In this document: positions 22,001-34,000 of the stretch, one piece after another | How positions within the stretch are numbered: position 1 is the first letter of the stretch | Layout of the letters: the number at the start of each line of letters is the position of its first letter | NCBI GenBank assembly: GCA_943737045.1 | Contig: CALSFV010000106.1 | Location: 124,001 to 188,000, forward strand | From: Parapristionchus giblindavisi | Taxonomy: Eukaryota; Nematoda; Chromadorea; Rhabditida; Diplogasteridae | Direction: 5' to 3' | Length of the DNA stretch: 64,000 nt | Program-made: the position numbers and the translations under genes | The notes under the pieces: generated by a model | Databases searched by the model: none | Told to the model about the DNA's origin: nothing | The model's input: the letters and a program-made list of their open reading frames with translations, nothing else

Positions 22001-25000
22001 AATGCCGCTGGTCACCGTTGTTATGTTACGGATCCAAAAACAAAGTTCGGGTCCCAAACTGTAACTTTTTCAATGAGAACATATAAAGCTTACCAGTTAT
22101 TTTCATTATCCTATTGCTAATACTTGTGGCCATCAAACACACACATGAAATTAGAACACTACAGAGGGAGTGAATTATAATTGTTCTTTGATGACTGTTA
22201 CATACTTGCACAAGTTATGTGAACGCCTTATCCACTGAACAAAAAGATGAGAAGAGATTACATCGAGTAACATTCATGTTTCTGTGCTCTACTTGAAATG
22301 TACTTGTCCAAGACTTTTCATATATTCAATCAATATTCTATCGTTTATCGATTTATAGAATGATCTAACAATATTGACCAATGAATACAATATCCTCGTT
22401 TCCTCTAACAATAGAGTAGATGAATGGACGATCGATAGTGATATTGATCGGTTCGTGAATAGACATGATTAGACACTTCTCAACCATAATCACTGCTGTG
22501 GCAGCAGCAGCCTCGGTCCCTTCCTCTGATACCTGAAAAGAATTCGACTTAGTTCTTTTTTTATCCCTTAAGAAGTGTACGATGGTTATGGATACGGTTG
22601 TAAATGAAAGGGATGCTCCAATTTGCGCTCTGGTCGTTGGGATAGAAATTGAGAGTTCAAGTAGAACACATTATGGTGGAACGATTTATTGATTGAATCG
22701 ACAAGGGAACAGAGTAAGTAGATCATTGCGCATATTGTCCTATGAAGAGTAGTTGGGCATCATCTTTAACGATGGCATAGACGAATGGGTGGTTCATGAT
22801 GACTGTAGGGATAGGAATGTCAGATGACATACTGCATACACATATTAATATAGCTGCAGTGGCTGCAGCAGCTTCTGTTCCTTCCTCAGCTACCTATACG
22901 TGATGACGTTGATTGATTTCCATTACAAGTTTGGGGGGAGGGGGTGCTTGTGCTTTACATAGTGTAGAATCTACACTGAAGAGGATTGCCGTGAAAAAAA
23001 CGGATTTCAAAGAAACATGGTCAAATGAAAATGTTGCTGCCTAAACATTCGATTTCGCCACAGTAAAAATAAGTGCCACAAAAATCAATAATGCACTCAC
23101 ATCGATAACAGCCTTGTGAACGATCTTTGAAACGCGGAGAGGACCAGAAGAAATCTGAAAATGAATAATTTTCCATCAATAAAATTCATTTTGACATACT
23201 CCAGATAGATTCGCTTCTGATGAGAAAAGTTTAGTTACTCCACACTTCTCAAGTGAGGCTCTTCCGTCGGTTTCTGATTCGATCTTGAACTTGGGCAATT
23301 CGAGCTGAAAATGTGAATGTTTTGATGAACCAAGCTAATTTGCGAATTTCTGTTCTGTCCACGCTCTGCATAGGTAAATAGAGAGAGAGTGTTTCCAGTA
23401 TTTAGATATATTGATTGTTTACGTTAATCTCTGCATATTGAAGTTCTTTAAAGTTAGAGTAACCTTACTCAAAATCAACCAGAACGAAAATAGCGTTTAA
23501 ACAGGAATCATCCCGACACGACCGCGTCGTATGGTATTTTCTATAAGATTGTAGTTTGTAGTTCTTGGCAATTTGCCAAGTGGTGTTCAGTTCGCGATAG
23601 CTCAAATTTTCCTCGATTTCTCCATGCGTTTTTTCAGCATTTTCACTTGTTTACGCATTATTATTTGTTGTACGTCATCATGTTTCGTGTTTAATCGACA
23701 CTCTAGCTATACTACTAGCTCTTGTCTATTGACGCAAGGTCGGAATTCGCCTAGAAGAGTAGTTAAACTAGCGCTAGTGTCGATTGATCTTGCAATATCT
23801 GATTTACTGTTCATATTTACTTTATTGTCATCGATACACTACTTAATAGCTTTGATTTATCGCTCTACACGTTCCTATGTGATGATGTTCATATTTGCAG
23901 TAGCGCATGTCGGGCAGAAGCGTTGATTATCGTGTTGTGGGTGGAACTCCGTTGTCCAGTCTTCACTACGCCAAAGGTACACTTAACCTTTTATTTATAT
24001 TTTTTACTCATAAACTTAATCTCAGATAGTATAAAACATGTTAGACGTCCCTGTAACTTATATGTTTAAATAGTTCTACATATTTACGTTTTTGTTTATC
24101 TAGTATCTGTTTCGTATATGTTTTAAAATAGTAACATTTCGATAGTAGATGTCTTATTTCCCGTGGCAAATCTCTGATTTTAGCTTTGTTCCAGGCAGAA
24201 TTTTCTCTGGCTACGCTTGTGTCAAGGGATGCTGACCTTCCACCTGAAGGACGCGAAGTGCTATAGCACGAACGGCCACAGATACGACAGTTCGTGAGTT
24301 ATTTTCAATTTGCTCACTGTTTTTTTGTGATTTGTTTAATTAATATTCATTGATATCATGATGCTGAGGCACATTGTTTCCTTGATATAAGTTGGGCTTT
24401 GATAGAGAACAACATAAAATGAGACAAACCCTTAATAAAGTAGTATTAACGCTTAAATTATTTATTATTTATATCTATTATTATTTCTACTTTCACCATT
24501 TTCAAGGAGATTTCGCCTTAACTGTGAACTAATCATCGACCTCGTAAGCGAGTCACCACGTTCGTCGGCCCGGAGATTAGCAGTCTTCGATTTCTCCAAG
24601 GTAGTAACGATTTAGTTATTGATTATATTGTATCTTAACTTGAAGTTTTTGTACTATTATTGAAAAGTTAATTGTTCAGTTATGAATAGTTCATTAACGA
24701 GTATACTATGTTTACATTTTGTGGCTAATGATGATTGACATGCAACATCGTATCTCTCACTCTGATCACCCCGTATTCCAGGTGTCATTTTGCCCGCTCA
24801 TGGTCGTCACTGTTCCTTCCCCTCGCTGTTCGTTCCCCTCGCTAAGGATATCAGAAGGGTCACGCCTTAGGCGCCGTCGTTTATAAGTAAACGTCGAACG
24901 GAGCCATGCTCTCGTCACACCACCATTTACCGTCGTTGTTAACCCATTTCACATTTTGTATGCTATTCATGCTGCTTGTTTGCTACATTTATTTTGTTTT

Positions 25001-28000
25001 ATATAATTAGCTCAAAAAATAAAGAAATTTGTGAGGATAGAAGTCCAAATAGAATAAAGTATTATTCTTATTCTTTATTCCATCGTATTATATGTGAAAG
25101 TAATGAGAAAAGTCTGTTGAGCGGACCCCTCTATTGAGATATTTCTATAGATGCCAATAGGTACAAGGCTGGTGTTCCATAGGCCGTGTATCCGTTGTAT
25201 AGCTCAGTTGGTATGATCTCTGCCTCTCACTCATTGTGTCCTGGGTTCGATCCCTCATTCAATCAGTGTTCTTTTGAGTGTTTATTTGAGAGTTCCTTTC
25301 CTTTGCATTGTTAGAATCTACAGTACGACCTCTTCCGCGTGGGAGTGAGATTTGAAATTTGGTGAATTTTGAGTAAGGTTACTCTCCCTTTAATAGTATT
25401 GAGTAGCGAATCAGCAGAGAGTTCTTCTCTCCATGATGAAAAGTCTGACGAAGGCATCAGAATGACCAAAGAGCAGTTTGTATCCTGGAAAAGATCAAAA
25501 AGCTAAGATCAAAGATAAATTATAAAAGATCAAAGATAAATGATTAAAGATCAAAGATCACTATTAAAGGATCAAAGACAAAAGATCAATCTAGGGCTGT
25601 TTCGTACCATATAGGGAAGTGACACAGCAGTAAAGTCAGGTGAGATACTGTATCGAGTTGAAATCTTTTGAGACATGAATGGAATCTAGAAAAGTCGATT
25701 GATTTAAGATTGACTATTGATTATGTGGTGTTAAAATCTTGTAAAAGTAGAAAAAAGTAGTGTTAATTTCTGATTGTAAAAGTTGTTGGAAAAGTAGTAT
25801 GCCTTCGTAATTGACAAACTTTTACAGCAAAAATCCCATTACGCGAGTGTTGGATTACTACTTTTCCAACTACTTTTACAATCAAAAAATTAACACTACT
25901 TTTACACTTTTCCATCTACTTTTACAAGATTTTAACACCGCATTACATTTGATATGCTCACTTCTCTATCTGCATTAATACCATAGAAAGTCTTGTCAAC
26001 AGTGTTCTCTGGTTCGAAAGTTTTCGTCCATTGTCCCTGAAAGGTTAATTTCAGATTGATCTTTGATCTTTGATCTTTTATCAAACCTTGAAGTAGACAG
26101 CATTGACGAGAATTGCGGAGGCGTCTTGGAACATATCAGCATTAACTACTTCAGGAATCATCTCTTCCGTTTTCTCATTCACGAATCCGTTAACTCTCTG
26201 GAATGATTAATCTTTGCTCTTCGATCTTTGATGTTTGATCTATTACATCAGCACACAATTGACCATCACTAAACTCGAGCTTTTCAACGCCAGCACCGTA
26301 CGTCTTATCGACATGTTCTTCATACTCCGACAGGAGATCAAAGCTCTGTAAAAGATCAGTTATCGAGAGAGTGACTGTGAAAAACTACAGTACCTGATCA
26401 AGGAAGAATCTATTAGCAACAGCTGTAGTCATTCCTTCAGTGTTAGATGACGATAGATCATGGGATAGTTTGGAATAGATAGCGGTGACTTCTTCGGGAG
26501 AATTGTCTGATATATGTTCATATAGACATTGTTATTATTTTGGAGTTGAAAGATAAATATAAATGAATTATTTAAAAAATACAAATCTTAGTTTGCATGC
26601 ACGTTTTAATTAAAACTAGATAATATTGGAGTATACTAAATTAGGATTTATGCCTTATTGTATTTCTGTCAAAACTATAAACAAAGTCAAAAAGTACCTT
26701 TGGCCAGTAATTGAGTAAGTTCAGACTGAGTATCATCCTTAGCTCCATCGTGGACAATAGCTAGGGCAGATCCGAGTGAGAATGGTGAGATAACGAAGTT
26801 TGATGAAGAATCAGAAGAAGATCGAAGAAGATCCAAGGCGAATTGGGTTGATGAGACAGACATTCTGAGGATAATGATATATTTCACGTAAAATGAATGT
26901 TAAAGGTACACCCGAGCCAACTTGAATCTCCGCTCTAGTAGACAAAGATTGCCCGAGCGGACAGTTTCAAATAGTTCGGATTTGCCTTTAAAGGGAGAGG
27001 AACCATTGTCAAATGCAGTAGTTAAAAACCCCTGTAAAAGGACACCTAATGTTGTGCAGACTCTCACCACGAAGCACAACTCTCCTGTATTTAAAATTAA
27101 AATCAATCAATGTATGGAAATTACTCAAGATATGCAAAATCAGAAGGAATGTGAGAGAACATGTAATATTTTTAATACCTTTTGCATTCCATCTTATGCA
27201 AAAGTTATTAAGAGGCCGTTTGTGTAAGAGTCGAACAAGGGTTGGCACAGGCCAAAAATTTTAATATCCTCAAAACTTGTGTATAGGGGTTATCGACCCC
27301 GCTGATGAAGATGGACATAGTTATTTTGGCCCCAGTGGTCCCGCAACGCCTGGGACGGATTACGGTAACATCACGTTTTCAAGTCGTTCTCGGTCCATGG
27401 TTGAGCTGGAGGTATGAAAATTGGGCTCCTGGGTCAGAATTCGATGGCGATGATGGCTGTCTACATCATTAGTTTTGAAAAGTTTTCAAAAGGTTGATTA
27501 GTGGAAATTTTGATGGACACGGATGCGGGCATAGCGAGTATGACAGTTCGAACCGGCGTGACGAGAGGATTCCAATGATGTATTATGAGCCCATACGTAC
27601 ATTGCCATCTCAATATTGCCTCGATATAGTGAGCTGCGAAAGAGGTAAACAAGAGGACTCTCTCAATTTCGCGCGCTCTCTCGCACTCTCGAGAGAGCGC
27701 GGCGAAATGAGAGAGTGCCGAGAGAGCGCGCGGAATAGAGAGACGCAGACAACTCCTCGTGATTTTGCAGCTCACTATATCGAGGCAATATTGAGATGGC
27801 AATGCACGTATGGGCTCATAATACATCATTGGAATCCTCTCGTCACGCCGGTTCGAACTGTCATACTCGCTATGCCCGCATCCGTGTCCATCAAAATTTC
27901 CACTAATCAACCTTTTGAAAACTTTTCAAAACTAATGATGTAGACAGCCATCATCGCCATCGAATTCTGACCCAGGAACCCAATTTTCATACCTCTAGCT

Positions 28001-31000
28001 CAACCATGGACCGAGAACGACTTGAAAACGTGATGTTACCGTAATCCTGCCCAGGCGTTGCGGGACCACTGGAGCCAAAATGACTATGCACATCTTCATC
28101 AGCGAGGTCGATAACCCCTATACACAAGTTTTGAGGGCATTAAAATTTTTGGCCTGTGCCAACCCTCTCCCAGATTTGCCCGACTCTTACACAAACGGCC
28201 TCTTAAATGTGTCGATTATTACCACCATTTTAACGTCGTGGTGAGAGTCCACACGAGTCAAACGCGTACATATATTGGCAAAGGTTACTCTCTATATAAT
28301 GATATGAGGCCGCGTGCATGCTGACAGTCGAATTGTTTGCCAAAAGGAACACAGTCTTTTGAGAAACGTTTATCGAATTATTGAGAATGAAATGAACGAG
28401 TGCTCTTAAATGTATTGAAAGTGAATTGATCTCCAAAAGGAGCAAGAGTGAACGATAAAGTGGAACGAACAGGGGAAAAAGTATAAATCAAGCGTTTCTA
28501 GTTCTATTTGGCACGAAAGTATACACGATAGAATAAACAGAGAGGATTATAAGGTAGTAGGCTCGACTACTTTTTTGCATAGCACTCTGACCAAAAAAGC
28601 CATTCGTGTCGATTTTGATCAAAATCGACACGAACGTTCGAACTGCTATATTTAGAAGAGACACGTTTGAACACGTACACACAAGGTGATTCTTTCCATG
28701 AATATTCGTTCCCACGCTGATCTGAAGTTATCATGCAAATAAATAACTCGTATTTACTTATTTTTCAATCTTGCTAATTTTCTGTTGCTTATGAAAATGA
28801 GTGGGTTACTTTGTCAAAATACTCTAACAATCACCAGAGATAAAGATTATTTGAACTTCCAAAAGCTAAGAAACTAGAAGTATACGTGCTTTCAATAGGA
28901 TTCTTCTAGAACAGTTCAACAATAGCTCTATCAAGTGATATATCGAAAGTTTAAAGCAAAAGATCCGAGTCGGAATCGAACTGGAGTGGACGAGATGCGC
29001 CTGTGCGATAGCTCTTTTGCAGGTGATTAAGGGTTTCGAATCATAGTATGTAAGGGTTTGAAACATTTACTTGTAATAATTCGAAGCTGGTGGGTGTATT
29101 TAAGAGGCCTGTTCCCTAAGACTCGATCATATTCGACCACCCCCGGACACGTGCGCTAGCAATGAGAACTGGGGGTCCATACTTGGATGTTAGGAGTGTC
29201 ATCGGCCCTTATTACACAAAACAGCTGTAATTTCCTGTTTGTGCCCTAAGGCTATTAGAAAAAATAATTAAAGTTCGAAAACCTTTAAAAATCATAATTT
29301 CTCAAATTGTTGAGATAAACTCTAAATATCATTTGCGATGTGTCTAGGGTGCACAGACCTTGCTAATTCACTATCAGCATCGAATGCGCGTTGATTCCTA
29401 AACCACTTTTTTTGACTCAAAATATTGGTTTTTTCGGACAAATCATCGCTTGTTGTAGTTTGCTCCCAAAATTTCCGACCAGGTATTGTAGCCTATGCAA
29501 TTCTGCATTGATTTAACTTAAAACTGGGTTCTTCCCGATCGACCATTTTGTCGAATTTTTCGATCGAAGTTCCGTCATCAATGGTTTTCCCGAACAAATA
29601 CTGTATTTTGAAAACGATTGGTGCGGAATTGTGGTCTACACAAAGTTTAGAGGTGAGACGAGTAAAATGACACAAGAAGCCCATCACTTGGATCAATTTG
29701 AAAATTTCGATTTTCATGACCCCGGGGTCATGGTCTGAAAATTTCAAAATTTCTCAAGTTTGAAATGTTTTCATTTATGTGGCTTGTTGTGAAGTACTAA
29801 TGAAGTGAATAATATTCAGTCAGTGCTCAATGGCTGATCTCTCCTTTCAACCATTTTTTCGAAAATTTTCATTCTGATTGCGTGCGAAAAATCAGAATTG
29901 TGTTTGAATCGGTTTCCAACTGGCTTTCTGAAACATTCTGTCATAGTACTTTGCAATGTACATAATCAATATAAAAATCGTTTATTTTTGAAAATTCAAA
30001 AAATTCAATTTAAGTGCCTACTTTTTCGGAAAATTTTTGAAATATTGTAGTTTGTCGACTCGAATGCTGCGACAATGAGCAAATGACAATGATTATGTGA
30101 AGTTTCATGACGAGTAAACATAGTGGAACAGAAATCCCGGCATTTGGCTCACTTTTCAAAAATCGATTTCCATGACCCCGGGGTCATGGCAAAAAAAAAC
30201 TGAATTTTCGAAAAACAACGATTTTCATATTGATTATGTACATTGTAAAGTACTATGACAGAATGTTACAGAAAGCAATTTGGAAACCGATTCAAACACA
30301 ATTCTGATTTTTAGCACGCATTCAGCACGAAATTTTAAAAAAAAATGGTTGAAAGGAGAGATCAGCCATTGAGCACTGGCTGAATATTATTCACATCATT
30401 AGTACTTCACAACAAGCCACATAAATGAAAACATTTCAAACTTGAGAAATTTTGAAATTTTCAGACCATGACCCCGGGGTCGTGAAAATCGAAATTTTCA
30501 AATTGATCCAAGTGATGGGCTTCTTGTGTAATTTTACTCGTCTCACCTCTAAACTTTGTGTAGACCACAATTCCGCACCAATCGTTTGGAAAATACAGCA
30601 TTTGTTCGGGAAAACCATCGATGACGGAACTTCGATCGAAAAATTCGACAAAATGGTCGATCGGGAAGAACCCAGTTTTAAGTTAAATCAATGCAGAATT
30701 GCTTAGGCTACAATACCTGGTCGGAAATTTTGGGAGTAAACTACAACAAGCGATGATTTGTCCGAAAAAACCAAAATTTTTAGTCAAAAAAGTGGTTTAG
30801 GAATCAACGGGCATTCGATGCTAATAGTGAATTAGCAAGGTCTGTGCGCCCTAGACACATCGCAAATGATATTTAGAGTTTATCTCAACAATTTGAGAAA
30901 TTGTGATTTTTAAAGGTTTTCGCACTTTAATTAGTTTTTCTAATACCCTCAGGGCACAAACAGGAAATTTCAGCTGTTTTGTGTAATAAGGGCCGATGAC

Positions 31001-34000
31001 ACTCCTAACACCCAAGTATGGACCCCCAGTTCTCATTGCTAGCGCACGCGTCCGGGGGTGGTCGAGTCTCAACGGACATCTCTCTTAAAGTATCCTTTAA
31101 AGAAGGGGACCCACGAGTTTTTTCGTGACTAAACTGGCCAGGCAGAATTATAGATCACATCTTACTGTACGCAAAAACAATTTTCTCTAAAATTTTAGGT
31201 GCCCCGGCACGTCGTAATCCGAGCATAAAGTTCATTGATCCCCCAGGGAAAGGCGCGAGTTTTTGAATTTGAAGGACAAATATATAGAAAGTTGCAAACG
31301 GGATTCGAACCGGCGTGTCGCGGTTACAAGCGCTGACTACTAGCCACTGAGCTACACGCTCTACGCGTTCGATCTCTCAAATCTAATAGAGAACATAATG
31401 TCGCTTCCTATGTCCCACGTTCTTCTTGTCAATAGCGCACTCCAAAACTCGTGGGACCCCTTCTTTAACTACAGCTTATTTTCAGCATGTTAACTAGGGT
31501 TGCAAACCAGGGCATTTAAGGGTTTCTTCTCTCAAAAACAGTGCAGGGAAGAATAAACACGATCAGAGTCTTTATCATTTTCTCGTTTTCTATTTTACAC
31601 AAACGTTAACCTAGTCTTCTCATCAGAATTAGGTGCACATACTAGTTTACCAAATTACTGCTATTATATTATAATTCATAAGGACCCACGGCAAGTACCT
31701 GAATGGGGACGATCGGTACTAAAAATTTGTGGTACCGAACAGGGCTGTGCGGAAAATAGTTTTCGGAAAATTTCGGAAAACGGAAATTTTCCGAAATTAT
31801 TTTTCGGAAAATTCTGAAAATTTCAGAAAATCGAAATTTGCCTCAAAATATATAATTTTTCGTGTTTCACAAAATTATTGTTTTATTGAAGTCATGAAAA
31901 TCACAATATCAGCAAAACACAAGATCAAGAGCATAATACAATAACAAATCATTAGAAGTCATAACCAAGGATGGGAATGTTAGTAGCAAGGAAGAGCAAT
32001 TGAAGCAAATTACCGTATACTTGCACATTAAATATCACGAGTGGAATATCTCCCAAGCACCGTAATCATCGAAAAATCGATTTTCTTATATTTTTCTTTA
32101 AAATTCGGAAAATTTTAAACGTTCGGAAAATTTTTAAAAATTCGGAAAATTTTCCGACGGAAAATTTTTCCGATTTTCTCGGAAAATTCGGAAAATCGGA
32201 AAATCGGAAAACGGAAAAGGCACAGCCCTGGTACCGAACACCAACCTTCTTCACTATACTGAGAAACGCAAAAGAATGCAAAAGGCGTTTTGAGAAATCA
32301 AAAGGCGAGCTAAAACTATTTTAAAAGGTTTGTGCCTCACAAGCGACCGTTTTGCTCGGTACATAGTGACTGGCAAGCCATGTACATCACAGCCCTTTAA
32401 AACTCTTGATAAATGTGTTTACATGAAATGATTTATAAATTAATGATATGATTTTTGATTCTCCATGAACTAGAACGTTCTATCGGTTCATCGTTTCTCT
32501 CTCACTTCAATTGGTTAGCCGGAACATCGACAGGTGCTATACTCGCACTCGCCCTCTCTCAAGCAAAGAGTGTGCAAGAATGCAAGAAGTTATACTTCCG
32601 ATTCAAGGTATGACAAGCTAGAGAATAGGAAGGAATAATCATTGGCATATCGTAAACTCTTTTGCAACACTCTCGCGTTTTGAGCGCGAGTAGTGGGTTA
32701 AAGTCGGTCCGATCTAAGGTGAAATTCTCAGCTCTGGCAATACTCTTCCGCTTTCTTTAGTCTGCTAAAGAGTGTGACCAGAGAGCCAAATTAGTTTAGA
32801 GTGTCTCTAAAAATAAGAAAGTGAGATTGTAATCCTGCAGAGAGGTGAGAAATGTTAGGGTATTGAAATAAGAACGGCTATTTTCCTATATGTTGCATTT
32901 CTATTCCAAATACCGTATTTAGGATCGAGTCTTCTTTCGCAGCAACGCTGTCCAACCATATCCTGAGGCAATCCTTGAAGATTTTCTCAAGAAAGAATTC
33001 GGACCGGAGATGAAAATGGAATCGTTGAATGAGAAGAAAAAAGTATTTGTAGTTACTTGTAATGGAAAGAAGGCACCGCCAGAGATGCATCTCTATCGAA
33101 GCTATAGAGTAAGTTTCAAACCTGTTTTGCTAAGGTTTCACGACTTGAATACTTTTACATAAAGAAGATGGCAGTAAGATATTGTGGAATCGCCGTTCCG
33201 AAAGAAGGCCTTCTGGAGGAGGATGTATTGGAAGACCGATCATTTTTGTGTATCCTTGCTCGGGAGTGAAGAATACATCTTTCAGTCCTTTTTCCAGAAT
33301 GTCTTCTTTTAGACTTTTAGACTGGGCCAAGAGGGTTTGGGGAATATTTTGAAACTAACCTTCTTTGGTTTTTGTCAAATGTGCAATCGACATTACCATT
33401 ATTGAATACCTTATAGGATCCTCTACAACCCGTTAACGTTGCCCTCAAGAAAGAAGATGATCCATCTCATACCGAGATCTGGTTCGCTGCACGGTGTTCA
33501 AGGTAAGAGTCATAGTGCATCGGTAATTACTGTAGATTAGGACGCATCAACGAAAAATCCATGCTATTATATTAGAGTTCATCAAATCCATTTTCCTGTA
33601 ATCTGACAATGAGTATTGTCCGGTTAAAGGCACTCCCCGAGCTAATTTAAAACATTTTCTCTCGCGATGCTCTCTCGCTTTTTATGTCTACAAGACAGCG
33701 TTACCAAAGCGAAGAGTAAAATTAGTACGTGTGTGTCATGTGTGAGGTACAATTGACTGGCCTCAGATAGTTTCGATTAGTTAAACATGAAAATATCAAA
33801 CTTGTAACGCAAAGGTTGTTCTCTCTATCAGATGACTTTTAATCTCAATTTCAGTGCTGCTCCATCCTATTTTCTTCCCGTCAATCAACAATGGATGGAC
33901 GGAGGACTGGTTGCGAATAATCCTATTGGGGAACTATTACTGGAAGTGGCTAATGAAAATGATACACGAGAAATGAATGTGAGTCCGAAAGAATGAATGA

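Larger units (their letters stand above)
23452..25387 (+). mobile_element. 1.94-kb TIR element inserted in serpin 1 exon 7
   Basis: Inverted ends around GAGTAACCTTACTCAAAAT (23457 onwards; reverse complement ending about 25385) are flanked by CTTTAA at 23446-23451 and 25388-25393. The paralog serpin 2 has an uninterrupted exon here, so it serves as the empty site. The element contains a possible spliced plus-strand gene (23901-24886) and a degraded tRNA-like module near its right end (25193-25265). The superfamily is not recognised. Confidence 0.8.

Noticed and set aside
23573..23926. 117-codon hydrophobic frame inside the 1.94-kb element
   Set aside because: No family similarity recognised; it runs through a likely splice acceptor at 23900 and uses a frame different from the better supported exon series.
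27461..27943. Two overlapping 149-codon frames, one on each strand, with almost the same protein
   Set aside because: They are a by-product of the 27208-28206 palindrome; no domain, no splice signals, and the frame crosses the low-complexity centre.
30436..30706. 84-codon frames repeated at 29493-29747 and 30452-30706
   Set aside because: Inverted copies in the 29100-31088 foldback; no known domain and no splice context.
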